From: an uncultured Acidobacteriaceae bacterium
GTDB lineage: Bacteria; Acidobacteriota; Terriglobia; Terriglobales; Acidobacteriaceae
Assembly (NCBI GenBank): GCA_937879855.1
Contig: CALFMO010000055.1
Span: 57,975 to 121,974, forward strand
Length of the DNA stretch: 64,000 nt
Direction of reading: 5' to 3'
Shown: piece by piece, positions 53,244 to 61,831 of the stretch
How positions within the stretch are numbered: the stretch's first letter is position 1
Layout: every line of letters begins with the position of its first letter
Position numbers and translations under genes: made by a program
Notes under the pieces: model-generated
The model's database searches: none
Seen by the model: the letters and a program-made list of their open reading frames with translations, nothing else
Told to the model about the DNA's origin: nothing

Positions 53244-54629
53244 ATGGACGAACTCACTAAAATTTCTCAGAATCCACGAGTTGCCGTGCGCCGCGGCGGA
53301 GCACCGGATCCGGACGGAGCATGTGTCGTCTACTGGATGCAGAGGGCGCAACGTGGCGTCGACAATCCTGCGCTGGATGTTGCGGTCGACGCCGCCAACG
53401 CGTTGCACAAGCCGGTCGTGGTCTTTCTCGCGCCGGTTCCCTTCTTCCCCAACGCCAACCTGCGCCACTACCAGTTCCTTGCCGAGGGCATTCCAGACAT
53501 TGCTGCGGCGCTCGCGAAGAGAAACATCGGATTCGTGCTCCGCAGTTTTCCCGAGCACAGCCTGACACGGTTCTGCCACGAAGTAAAAGCTGGGTTGGTG
53601 ATTGGGGACGAAAATCCCCTTCGCGAGCCCGAAGGGTGGCGGCTCACCGCGGCGAAGAAACTGAACGTGCCGCTGTGGACGGTGGATGCCGACGTGATTG
53701 TTCCTTCCAAGCTGCTGGGAAAAGCGCAGTACGCGGCGCAGTTCATTCGTCCGCGATTGCAACCGCACCTGAAGAAGTTTCTCGTTCCGGCCGGGAACCC
53801 GCGCGCGCGTGTGGCGTGGAAAAAGCCAGCGGGCCTGACCTCTCTCGAGTGCGGCTCTGACATTAGGCAAGGCTGGCATCTGGATCGCTCGGTTTCCCCG
53901 ATCACAAACCGGCGTGGAGGGACCGTGGAGGCGCTCCGGCTGCTGCGCGAATTTGTTCACAGCAAGCTGCGCGGCTATGGCATGCGCCGCAACAAACCGG
54001 AGATCGACCATACCAGCCGATTGTCGGCCTATTTGCACTTTGGCCATATCAGTCCGATCACTGTAGCTTTGGCCGTCGAAAAGTCCGACGCACCAACGGC
54101 GGACAAGGAAGCCTTTCTCAACCAGGTCATCACCTGGCGCGAACTAGCGGTAAACCTGGTGCGCTTCCATCCCGAGTACGACAGCTTTGAGTGCGGAGAA
54201 GCCTGGGCCCACCGGACGCTGGCCAAGCACGCGGAGGATCATCGCCCCGTGGTTTATAGCGAAAACCAATTTGAGCACGCCGAGACCCACGATGATCTTT
54301 GGAACGCGGCGCAGACGCAGATGGTTTCGACAGGCTGGATGCACAATTACATGCGCATGTACTGGGCGAAGAAGATTCTGCATTGGAGCCGTTCTCCCGC
54401 CGAAGCCTACCGCATCGCGGTTCGTCTCAACGACAAGTACCAGCTCGACGGACGCGATCCCAACGGCTACGCCGGGATTGCGTGGGCGATTATGGGGAAA
54501 TTTGATCGCCCCTGGTTCGAGCGGCCTATCTTCGGGCAGATTCGGTACATGTCAGGCGAGAGCACCGGAAGGAAATTCAATAGCAAGAAATACATCAGTC
54601 AGAATCTGATGTTGACGTTGTTTGGTTAA
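53244..54629 (+). CDS. phrB: Class II CPD photolyase
   Basis: Repairs UV pyrimidine dimers with light and FAD. Start ATG 53244 (DELTKISQNPRVAVRRGGAP) gives 461 residues, typical of class II enzymes. The class-specific signature is ACVVYWMQRAQRGVDNPAL, the deazaflavin/MTHF domain follows, and the FAD domain has HTSRLSAYLHFGHISPITVA, TGWMHNYMRMYWAKKILHW and DPNGYAGIAWAIMGKFDRPW. Its stop overlaps the end of the convergent LolA-like gene by four bases. The upstream in-frame leader (to 53130) is unlikely to be coding. Confidence 0.95.
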   Translation: MDELTKISQNPRVAVRRGGAPDPDGACVVYWMQRAQRGVDNPALDVAVDAANALHKPVVVFLAPVPFFPNANLRHYQFLAEGIPDIAAALAKRNIGFVLRSFPEHSLTRFCHEVKAGLVIGDENPLREPEGWRLTAAKKLNVPLWTVDADVIVPSKLLGKAQYAAQFIRPRLQPHLKKFLVPAGNPRARVAWKKPAGLTSLECGSDIRQGWHLDRSVSPITNRRGGTVEALRLLREFVHSKLRGYGMRRNKPEIDHTSRLSAYLHFGHISPITVALAVEKSDAPTADKEAFLNQVITWRELAVNLVRFHPEYDSFECGEAWAHRTLAKHAEDHRPVVYSENQFEHAETHDDLWNAAQTQMVSTGWMHNYMRMYWAKKILHWSRSPAEAYRIAVRLNDKYQLDGRDPNGYAGIAWAIMGKFDRPWFERPIFGQIRYMSGESTGRKFNSKKYISQNLMLTLFG

Positions 54630-55372
54630 GGCTTTCGAATCGTGGAACTCGTGGCGGAAATAGCGGCGACCTCGTGCTCTCTCCGGTAATCCAGAATGCG
54701 CGACGTCAAGGTATGCGCTCCAACCACCCGCACGTCGGCGGTCGCTTCCATGCTCTTCTGCACCCAAATTCCATCGAGGTCGGCAAACACCAGTTTGATG
54801 CGCACGGTCTTCAGCCACCAGGAAGGAGTTTTTTCAACCTCGCCCTGAACCTGGCGAATCAGGAAGGAATGCTTGTCGATCCAGGCTTCGCCGGAGATCA
54901 GGGTTTCGTCCGCGCGCTTGGGCTTCAATGCCAGGACATAGCATGGCCGGCCCTCAAGAGTGGCCTCGCCGAGGTAGCTGAAATTGTAGTTATCGCTGCT
55001 GATGGCGCTGCTGGCTCGGTTGTCCTGGGAGGTGGCTTTCACCTCATGATCCAAGATGCGCCGCACAATTTGTGGACCTCGGTTGCTGCCCGAGGAACTC
55101 TGGATTGTGTAATCCCGAAAGGAAGGTGGCCTGAAATTGATTTCTGCCACGACTTGGGAATCAGTTTTCGAATCCTTCACGCTGAACAGGTGATATTCGC
55201 GAATGACTTGATACGAAGCATTGGGACGCGTTGCGGCTTGCGCTTTTTGCACAGCCTGGAGGATTGCGTCGAGTGAGGGGGCGGACACGGACGGTTCCTG
55301 CGCCATGACCAGGGAGCCGAGGAACGCAATCAGTGCTCCGTTCACCCATCGTTTGCTTATGCTCACTTGCAT
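54626..55372 (-). CDS. LolA-like secreted protein
   Basis: A 248-residue protein with a signal peptide (NGALIAFLGSLVMAQE). It is a beta-rich domain that looks like the outer-membrane lipoprotein-sorting (LolA/LppX) fold: VIREYHLFSVKDSKTDSQVV, YVLALKPKRADETLISGEAW and IDKHSFLIRQVQGEVEKTPS. The pattern of long strands ending in a hydrophobic or aromatic edge fits. No lipobox seen. Solitary, convergent with phrB. Confidence 0.7.
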   Translation of the reverse strand: MQVSISKRWVNGALIAFLGSLVMAQEPSVSAPSLDAILQAVQKAQAATRPNASYQVIREYHLFSVKDSKTDSQVVAEINFRPPSFRDYTIQSSSGSNRGPQIVRRILDHEVKATSQDNRASSAISSDNYNFSYLGEATLEGRPCYVLALKPKRADETLISGEAWIDKHSFLIRQVQGEVEKTPSWWLKTVRIKLVFADLDGIWVQKSMEATADVRVVGAHTLTSRILDYRREHEVAAISATSSTIRKP

Positions 55373-55718
55373 TCCTCGCGACCCTAAGATGCAGAAAGCA
55401 CGTCGTGTGCCAAAAGAAATGCTGCAAAAAGAAGGACTACCCGTACCTGGGATGACAGGGAGTGAAAATTCTGCGGCTGTGGAGAGGACATTCTGCCTAC
55501 GCCGAATCCGGTAAGCGGCGCCACTTTAGGCCTTAGGAGCTCATCGCGCCGGACTTAATACCCGGAGAGGATTGGGTCGGCGGACGATGGTTGGAGCCGA
55601 GCCGAATGAGCCGCCACTATTGGGGTCTAGCCAAGTAAGGCCAACGATGTTACCTTCGTAATTTCTACTCAGGTCCCAGTTCCGTTTTTAATAAAGGCGA
55701 GTTTTTGGCGTTGGATTT
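55373..55718. other. Gene-free stretch
   Basis: 346 bases with no supported gene. It has no dispersed-repeat core. A GTTTTTAATAAAGGCGAG region just before the next small gene may hold its promoter. Confidence 0.45.
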
Positions 55719-55931
55719 ATGTTCATGGACAATCTTGTCTTTTGCCTTATTGCGCAGCTGAATCTGGTCTTCGGAGTGGCGGGGTTAATCTGGCCCGACA
55801 AGTTGAAACCATTCTTTGGCGTATTGATGTTTCCCTGGCCGGCATCCTACCGAGCGATCCGTTTGAATGGCGTCATTGCCATCGGAGCCTACCTGCTCGT
55901 TGTCGCCAAACTGGTTGCTGTTGGCTTTTGA
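55719..55931 (+). CDS. Small two-helix membrane protein
   Basis: 70 residues from ATG 55719 (a second ATG lies two codons on). Two hydrophobic helices (LVFCLIAQLNLVFGVAGLIW and GVIAIGAYLLVVAKLVAVGF) are separated by a short basic/aromatic loop (PDKLKPFF ... WPASYRAIRL). The composition and charged loop look real, but no family is recognised. Located just upstream of the IS110-type element. Confidence 0.55.
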   Translation: MFMDNLVFCLIAQLNLVFGVAGLIWPDKLKPFFGVLMFPWPASYRAIRLNGVIAIGAYLLVVAKLVAVGF

Positions 55932-55979
55932 GCTCGCGGATCGGCCGTGGGCCATCGCCTGACAATGAGCGTAATGATT

Positions 55980-56061
55980 CCATAAACAATGTCGGCTCCC
56001 AGGCCCGAGTAAACTTTGGAGGCGCGAACCAACCAAAGGGCTCGGAGGAAAGGAGCCGAAC
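55980..56061 (+). ncRNA. Candidate IS110 bridge-RNA region (leader)
   Basis: IS110-group elements carry a bridge RNA upstream of the transposase. The bases between the left direct repeat and the ATG include CCAACCAAAGGGCTCGG and GGAGGAAAGGAGCC and could hold part of it, but this is shorter than the roughly 180 nt known for IS621, so the RNA may begin further left. No structure was computed. Confidence 0.25.
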
Positions 56062-57114
56062 ATGCTGATTATAGGTTGTGACTATCATCCGGGCTTCCAG
56101 CAAATTGCTTTCGTGGACACAGACACCGGGGAGCTGAGCGAACGGCGGCTCGGTCATCGGGAGCAGGGGGAGCAGTTTTACCGGGAACTGAAGCTGCGAA
56201 ATCTAGCGGTGCGCGTAGGGATGGAATCCAGCGGGCACTCGCGCTGGTTTGAGCGTTTGCTGCACGAGCTAGGGTTTGAATTGTGGATCGGAGATCCCGC
56301 CGAGATTCGCACCAAGCGGGTGCGCAAGCAGAAGACGGATCGCCAGGACGCGCAGTTGTTGCTGCGATTGCTGATGGAAGGTCGCTTCCCGCGTATCTGG
56401 GTGCCCGACGCAGAGAATCGCGATCTGCGGCAGCTGTTGTGGCATCGGCATCGGCTGGTGCAGATGCGCACGCGGGTGATGAACCAGCTGCATGTCGTGC
56501 CGCTGAACGAAGGCTTGCGTCGCAAGAAGGCGTTGTGGCGGCCGGCCGGTCGCCAGGAACTGGAGTCGATCGTACTGGCTCCTTGGGCTAGCCGACGGCG
56601 GCGGGACTTACTCGACTTACTCGACCAACTGACACTCAAGATCCAGGAACTCACGCAGGCGCTGGAAGTGGAGGTGGAGAAACGTCCGGTGACACGGTTG
56701 CTCAGGACGCATCCCGGAGTCGGTCCGCTGACGGCAGTGGCTTTCGAGTTGGTGATCGGAACTCCGGAGCGCTTTTACTGCGGCAAGCAGATCGCCAGCT
56801 ATGTGGGTTTGGTTCCTGAGGAAAAATCCAGTGGGGACCGGAGGAGACTGGGACACATCAGCAAACAGGGAAACGTGCTGCTCCGGTTTCTGCTGGTGGA
56901 AGCGGCACAGGTCACGGTACGAAGTCAACCCCAGTGGCGAAGTAAGTTCTTTCATCTCGCCATGCGGCGCGGGCGGAAGATTGCGAAAGTAGCAATGGCC
57001 CGCAAGCTGGCCGTGCATCTGTACTGGATGTGGCGCCAAGGTTTGGATTACACACAAAGCAAAAAGTTCGGTTCGCACGCGGGAGAGCCCGGAAATCGCG
57101 ATGGTGGGAACTAA
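56062..57114 (+). CDS. IS110-family transposase (DEDD recombinase)
   Basis: A 350-residue transposase starting MLIIGCDYHPGFQQIAFVDT. The RuvC-like DEDD catalytic residues are Asp7, Glu55 (GMESSG), Asp93 and Asp96 (KTDRQDAQ). The C-terminal Transposase_20 domain has LLRTHPGVGPLTAVAFELV and ASYVGLVPEEKSSGDRRRLG, followed by GHISKQGNVLLRFLLVEAAQ. It should carry the catalytic serine, and SS occurs in this segment. It appears intact. Ribosome-binding site GGAGGAAAGGAG overlaps the leader. Confidence 0.93.
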   Translation: MLIIGCDYHPGFQQIAFVDTDTGELSERRLGHREQGEQFYRELKLRNLAVRVGMESSGHSRWFERLLHELGFELWIGDPAEIRTKRVRKQKTDRQDAQLLLRLLMEGRFPRIWVPDAENRDLRQLLWHRHRLVQMRTRVMNQLHVVPLNEGLRRKKALWRPAGRQELESIVLAPWASRRRRDLLDLLDQLTLKIQELTQALEVEVEKRPVTRLLRTHPGVGPLTAVAFELVIGTPERFYCGKQIASYVGLVPEEKSSGDRRRLGHISKQGNVLLRFLLVEAAQVTVRSQPQWRSKFFHLAMRRGRKIAKVAMARKLAVHLYWMWRQGLDYTQSKKFGSHAGEPGNRDGGN

Positions 57115-57190
57115 ATCACCGGCGTAATGATTGGGCATCCCGCTCCCAGTAAGTGAGGGAGTTCGAATAAGCGAATCTTGATCGCACTGA

Positions 57191-57442
57191 GTGATCGAAG
57201 AGATGGCTGGGTCGGACCGAGTTCCTGACCCGAACGATTCAAAGCGAGCCCAGGTTGGAAACGCGCAAACCGACTACGAGAGCGAAATGGCGCTCTTCTA
57301 CGAGTGCATGCTCTTGTGTGCTCAAAAGTGCTTGACACAGGCCGACATTGTTAGAGATGGCGATTTATCAACAATTAGGCGCGTACAATCCCAGGTCGCG
57401 GGTATGCCGGCTTTGCGTTCCGTGTTCCGAGAGGCTCATTGA
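57191..57442 (+). CDS. Doubtful small open frame after the IS element
   Basis: 83 residues (MIEEMAGSDRVPDPNDSKRA ...) with no recognised motif. It lies between the IS110 right end and a truncated hydrolase, and its stop overlaps that remnant's start. May be debris from the insertion or rearrangement. Confidence 0.25.
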   Translation: MIEEMAGSDRVPDPNDSKRAQVGNAQTDYESEMALFYECMLLCAQKCLTQADIVRDGDLSTIRRVQSQVAGMPALRSVFREAH

Positions 57443-57537
57443 AGATCTTTACGTCGTTTGACGGAGTCCAGATCGCCTACCACGACCAAGGCGAAGGACC
57501 GTCAGTCATCCTGCTCCACGCACCAGGCCCGGAATAA
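57439..57537 (+). pseudogene. Truncated alpha/beta-hydrolase remnant
   Basis: Reads LKIFTSFDGVQIAYHDQGEG PSVILLHAPGPE and stops at 57535-57537, 32 residues. The first 27 match the start of alpha/beta hydrolases (FDGVxIAYxDxGxGPxVILLHG...), then the frame ends where the oxyanion-hole HG motif should continue. The rest of the gene (over 200 residues) is missing. Lies about 300 bases from the IS110 element, so an insertion-related deletion is a possible cause. Confidence 0.6.
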
Positions 57538-57755
57538 AAAGAAAATCAGGTAAACACGGTATTGACCTTAGACAAACCCAGGGACCAATCTGTTTGTGTT
57601 CTCAATTTGGCGTGCACTAGCCGACCCTGAGAGCTAAGGCCACCTCGCGAAGTTTTCGGGTGATGCAGATTTTGGGCGCCGATCCGTACCCTAACCACCC
57701 CTTCACAGCTGGATCAATTCAAGTCTAAAAGTCCGCAATCAAGACATGAGACGCC
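57538..57755. other. Gene-free stretch downstream of the hydrolase remnant
   Basis: No supported coding frame. It does not continue the hydrolase in any frame I could read. Confidence 0.45.
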
Positions 57756-57875
57756 ATGGCGCGCACGACAAAACCTTCACTACACAATAGCCGAGAGCTT
57801 ATCCATCCGGGCGGCTATTGGAAATTGATTCCAGCCGGTAACGTGCACTATTCAACCGGGAGGCAACGTCAATGA
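57756..57875 (+). CDS. Possible 39-residue leader peptide before the kinase
   Basis: ATG 57756 opens a 39-codon frame (MARTTKPSLHNSRELIHPGG ...) ending TGA at 57873, which overlaps the kinase start codon as ATGA. It contains the kinase's GGGAGG ribosome-binding site. Such overlap suggests translational coupling, but the frame has no motif, so it may be chance. Confidence 0.25.
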   Translation: MARTTKPSLHNSRELIHPGGYWKLIPAGNVHYSTGRQRQ

Positions 57876-59302
57876 TGGCAACCACTGAGATGAGAAGATC
57901 AGGAATTAGTGTAGTGGGAGACCGGCCTTGGGGAACACATTTTTGCAACTTTTACGAGAGCAGAGAGGACTTGCTCGACATGCTGTTGTCATATTTCAAA
58001 GCGGGACTCGAAGACAACGAGTTCTGCGTGTGGGTTGTCTCCGAGCCGCTGTCCGAGCGGGAAGCCTGGGATGGATTGCGGGACGCAATACCTGAGTTTG
58101 GTCACTATCTGTCTAAGGGAAGCATCGAAGTATTCGATGGCCAAGATTGGTACCTGAAGTTTGGAACCTTCGATTCAAACCGAGTCATGACATCGTGGAA
58201 TGAGAAACTCGATCGAGCGTTGGACCGGGGATATGAAGGACTTAGGGGCACAGGGAACACGGCATGGTTGCAGAAAAAGGACTGGAAGGCGTTTTCGGAA
58301 TACGAGCAGTTGGTCAATAACAGCGTAACTGGAAAGCTAACCACATTGTTGTGTACCTATTCGCTGAATTCATGCGGAGCGAATGAGCTCTTGGATGTAG
58401 TGGCCACCCATCAGTTTGCAACAGCGAGACGCCGTGGCGACTGGGAACTGATCGAGACTCCTGAACTGAAACAGGCCAAAGCAGAAATCAAGAAAATGAA
58501 CGACGAGCTCGAATCGCGCGTGCTTCAGCGCACCAAAGAGCTTAAGGCCGCCAATCAACAACTGAGCCAAGCGCAAGCCGAACTGGCGCATATCAATCGG
58601 GTGACCACAATGGGCGAGCTCGCGGCCTCGATCACACACGAAATCAAGCAGCCGATTTCCGCGGCACGCATAAACGCCAGAACCTGCTTGAAGTGCCTGC
58701 AGCGCGATGTCCCCGATTTGCTACAGGCAAGCGAAGCGGCAGCGAGAGTCGTTGAGTCCGTAACGCGCGCGGGCGACGTCATTAGTGAAATCAACTCGTT
58801 CTTCAAGAAGGGTGTTCTGCAGCGGGACTTGCTGGACGTAAATGAACTCATCAGAGAAATGATTGTCTTGCTGCGCAGCGAGGCAATCCGGTACTCAATT
58901 TCCATTCGCACCGAGCTTGCTGCGAATGTGCCTAAGGTGTTGGCAGACCGTGTGCAACTACAGCAGGTTTTCATGAATCTGATGCTGAACGGCTTCGATG
59001 CGATGAAGGAATCGACACGCGGCCGTGAGCTGACGATCAAGTCGGAAGTTTGCGATCGTCAACTGCTGATCTCGGTCCGTGATACCGGCTTGGGATTGCC
59101 GCTGGACCAGACCGAACAAATCTTTGACGCATTCTTTACAACGAAGGGAAACGGGACTGGCATGGGGTTGCCGATCAGCCGGTCAATCATTGAGTCGCAC
59201 AGCGGCCGATTGTGGGCCACAGGCAACGGAGGACTCGGTGCAACGTTTCATTTCACATTGCCAGCAGAAACTGCAGTAGCGCAAGCACCGAGTTCAAGGT
59301 GA
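57872..59302 (+). CDS. MEDS-domain sensor histidine kinase
   Basis: A 476-residue soluble kinase. Residues about 12-190 are a MEDS (DcmR-type) sensory domain: WGTHFCNFYESREDLLDMLL, FCVWVVSEPLSEREAWDGL and FATARRRGDWELIETPELK. A coiled coil (about 200-245) and HisKA with phosphorylated His in TMGELAASITHEIKQPISAA follow. The HATPase has FMNLMLNGFDAMKE, DTGLGLP and GTGMGLPISRSI. No regulator gene is next to it. Start ATG 57872 (second ATG follows). Confidence 0.9.
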   Translation: MMATTEMRRSGISVVGDRPWGTHFCNFYESREDLLDMLLSYFKAGLEDNEFCVWVVSEPLSEREAWDGLRDAIPEFGHYLSKGSIEVFDGQDWYLKFGTFDSNRVMTSWNEKLDRALDRGYEGLRGTGNTAWLQKKDWKAFSEYEQLVNNSVTGKLTTLLCTYSLNSCGANELLDVVATHQFATARRRGDWELIETPELKQAKAEIKKMNDELESRVLQRTKELKAANQQLSQAQAELAHINRVTTMGELAASITHEIKQPISAARINARTCLKCLQRDVPDLLQASEAAARVVESVTRAGDVISEINSFFKKGVLQRDLLDVNELIREMIVLLRSEAIRYSISIRTELAANVPKVLADRVQLQQVFMNLMLNGFDAMKESTRGRELTIKSEVCDRQLLISVRDTGLGLPLDQTEQIFDAFFTTKGNGTGMGLPISRSIIESHSGRLWATGNGGLGATFHFTLPAETAVAQAPSSR

Positions 59303-59636
59303 GGCACACGATTTGGTCTGGCAAGAGATTCCCACCGAGTCCGGAACCAAAACATCGCGCCCGTCTGCACGATGACTGGCGAAACCAGGCCATTTCACTC
59401 AAAATCACCCCTGCGTCGTCATGCATTCTTCGGATTGCGTTTCCGCTGGCGCTTTTTTGCGTTAGTTTGAAGGTCAAGATGCTCACGTTCATACAGGTTT
59501 CCTCCAGCCGTTTGACCTCACCCGGCGCGGTGCCGAGAGAAGCAGATTCCTCGCTTTGGTCGGAATGACAAAACTTGGTTGAGGAATGAAAAGGTTCGGA
59601 AGTGGGAATGATAGGGCTAAAGGGACCGAAGCGACG
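59303..59636. other. Gene-free stretch with a family H repeat arm
   Basis: Contains GCAGATTCCTCGCTTTGGTC GGAATGACA (59547-59572). A similar sentence occurs at 60962-61010. No gene supported. Confidence 0.5.
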
Positions 59637-60895
59637 TCAGAGCCACAACAACGGAACCAGCCCTGCCGCCGCCAATCCCACCAGCAGCGGGAGGCTTTGC
59701 ATTCCCGTTTTTCGGTCGGCCAGGCTGAAGGAGTAGATGCCTTTGATCAGGTTGTTGCTGGAGGCGGCGATCAGGACCGCGGTGGCCGCCACCGGCAGCG
59801 GCGTGAGTTTGCCGGCCGCTTGCGTCATTCCCATGATGAAGGGGTCGACGTCGGTGACTCCCATGATGGCGGCCAGGATGTTGACGCCGGCTCGGCCAAG
59901 ATACGTCACCGCCAACTGGGTGGCCACCAGCATGCCAAGAAAAAGAAGAGCGAAGAGAAAAGCGGTTGTGAGCTCCAGTGGATTGCCGGGCTCGAATTCG
60001 CGTTTGAATTGGGAGGCATCCGGATCGGGCCGGCGCGACCAGAACCATCCCACAGCAATCGCGCCTGCGGCGAGCACAAGGAAGGCAGGAGTGAGCATTG
60101 CGCCCAGTTGGCGATTGAAAAGGGTCAGCAGGACGACCAGGCGCAGTACATCACGCCCGACGCGATCAGCATACCGCCGGCAAACAGGTGGGGGCGATGT
60201 TCGCGGGCGGCCCGGCGCGAAACCGCCACCGTGGTTACGGTGGAAGAGTAGGCGCCGCCGAGGAATGCGGCCAGCACCACGCCGCCGCGTTCTTTGGTCA
60301 CTTTCTGCAGCACGTAGCTGCCATAGGAGATCGTGCTGACGGCCACGACCACCAGCCAGGTTTTAAAAGGATTGATGTGGAAGCGTCCAAAGTCCTGGTT
60401 GGGCAGTGCGGGAAGAATCACTGCGGTGAGCAGCAGGAACTTGGCGAAGGTAAGAATCTCCTGCGGCGCGGTTCGCGTGGCAAGGGTTTCGAGTGCGGCT
60501 TTTAGTTCGAGCAGCAGCAGGCTGGCCACACTGAGCGCGGTGGCAATCCAGAAATGGTCGTAGTAGACGAGAGCTCCGACCAGGTACGTCGCCAGGCCAG
60601 ACATTTCCGACGTGACGCCAGCGGCCTCAAGCCGCGTCAGCTTGTGCCAGTAGGACAACAACAGGAATCCGCCGGCGACCAGAAAACCGACGGTGACCGG
60701 CAGCAGTTGGCTCCCCGAGAGGAGAGCGATGGAGTAGCCGATGAGGCCGATCAGAGGGAAGGTTCGCACGCCGCCAAACGAGTAGGAGCCCAAGGCGCTC
60801 TTGTGTTCCTCGCGCTCCAGCCCGATCAGGAACGACAGGAAGAGAACGAGGATGATCTTGATGGCATCGGGTGGCAGCCAGCGGTAGAGGTCCAC
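59637..60895 (-). pseudogene. MgtC/DUF4010-type membrane protein gene with frameshift
   Basis: From 60895 the first frame encodes a hydrophobic protein with the MgtC/SapB-like start (IILVLFLSFLIGLEREEH, FGGVRTFPLIGLIGY). It breaks at GGMLIASGVMY and ends after CAWSSC. The next frame from that point reads LRLVVLLTLFNRQLGAMLTP and continues with the second DUF4010 half ending VGLAAAGLVPLLWL. Adding one base (a G at about 60146 on the plus strand, making CAGG from CAG) restores one protein of about 420 residues. A real mutation or an assembly error. Family role: possibly Mg/stress-linked, unknown. Confidence 0.75.
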
Positions 60896-60961
60896 TCGCG
60901 GTTACGCCTCCTCGGACCGACGAGCTTAGCATAGTACGAGGCGGCGACTGAGGAGGTAGAA

Positions 60962-61010
60962 AGTAGATTCCTCCCTGCGGTCGGAATGAAAGAAGCGGGT
61001 CGGAACGACA
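60962..61010. repeat. Family H repeat
   Basis: GTAGATTCCTCCCTGCGGTC GGAATGAAAG then GGGTCGGAACGACAGAGCTG: similar to 59547-59572. Sits between the DUF4010 gene and the glycosyltransferase gene, both read away. Confidence 0.6.
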
Positions 61011-61027
61011 GAGCTGGGGAGTACGAG

Positions 61028-61831
61028 CTACTCCGAGGGCGATTCCTGAAGCGGTGCTTCCCCTAGATTGTCAGGGGGCACGTGCTTTGGCTCCGTATGG
61101 ATCGAGTAAGCCCCCGTTTGCTCGTACCACCGGACCTTTAACAGTTCCGACAACATGCGAGCGCCGTCGCGGTACGGACGAATCTTGGAACCCTCGGCAT
61201 AGTAGATATATTCCACGGGGATCTCGGCCACCTTGAGGCCGAATTTTTGCGCGAGAAAGAGCACTTCCGCATCGAAGCCCCAGCCTCCGATCCTTTGCAG
61301 GCCGAAGATAGATTTCGCAGCGGCATTGGTAAAAGCTTTGAACCCGTTCTGCGTGTCTTTGTAATCCAGATTCAGAATGCTGCGCAGCAACAGGTTGTAC
61401 AGCCGGCCGTTCAGTCGCCGGTACCAGGGCTGCGGATGCACCTGCAGCTTGCGGTCAACCCAGCGTGATCCGATAGCAATGTCGGCGCCCGCATCGATCG
61501 CCTGCACCAGCTTCTCAGCGTCTTCGATGGGCGTGGAATTGTCAGCATCGGCAAAAATGATGATGTCGCCGGTAGCACGGCTCACTCCGTCGCGAATGCT
61601 CTGGCCCTTCCCACAATTGACCGGATTATCGATCAGGATGACAGCGGGATGCTTGGCCGAAAATTCGCGCGCCACGTCCGCCGTTTGATCGATGGAGCCG
61701 TCGTTGACCACAATAATTTCGGCGTCCCAGGACTTCGCTTCAATGAATGCCAGAATCGGTTGCAGTGTGCGGGGAAGACGCTTGGCCTCGTTGTAGGCGG
61801 GAATGACGATGCTGTACGAATATGGTTTCAT
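61028..61831 (-). CDS. Family 2 glycosyltransferase (dolichyl-phosphate mannose synthase-like)
   Basis: A 267-residue soluble GT2. Starts at ATG 61831 (KPYSYSIVIPAYNEAKRLPR). Nucleotide-sugar binding IIVVNDGSIDQTADVAREF, metal/DxD IIIFADADNSTP, and the acceptor region RLYNLLLRSILNLDYKDTQNGFKAF are the DPMS features. It likely makes a polyprenyl-phosphate sugar for the membrane glycosyltransferase whose stop codon overlaps its start (TGATG), giving translational coupling. Confidence 0.9.
   Translation of the reverse strand: MKPYSYSIVIPAYNEAKRLPRTLQPILAFIEAKSWDAEIIVVNDGSIDQTADVAREFSAKHPAVILIDNPVNCGKGQSIRDGVSRATGDIIIFADADNSTPIEDAEKLVQAIDAGADIAIGSRWVDRKLQVHPQPWYRRLNGRLYNLLLRSILNLDYKDTQNGFKAFTNAAAKSIFGLQRIGGWGFDAEVLFLAQKFGLKVAEIPVEYIYYAEGSKIRPYRDGARMLSELLKVRWYEQTGAYSIHTEPKHVPPDNLGEAPLQESPSE

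Larger units (their letters stand above)
55969..57132. mobile_element. IS110-family insertion sequence, boundaries provisional
   Basis: Encloses the transposase gene. An 11-base direct repeat GCGTAATGATT occurs at 55969-55979 and 57122-57132, placed just outside each end of the gene. It may mark recombination cores or ends. IS110 elements have no inverted-repeat ends and make no ordinary target duplication, so the true limits cannot be fixed here. Confidence 0.6.
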
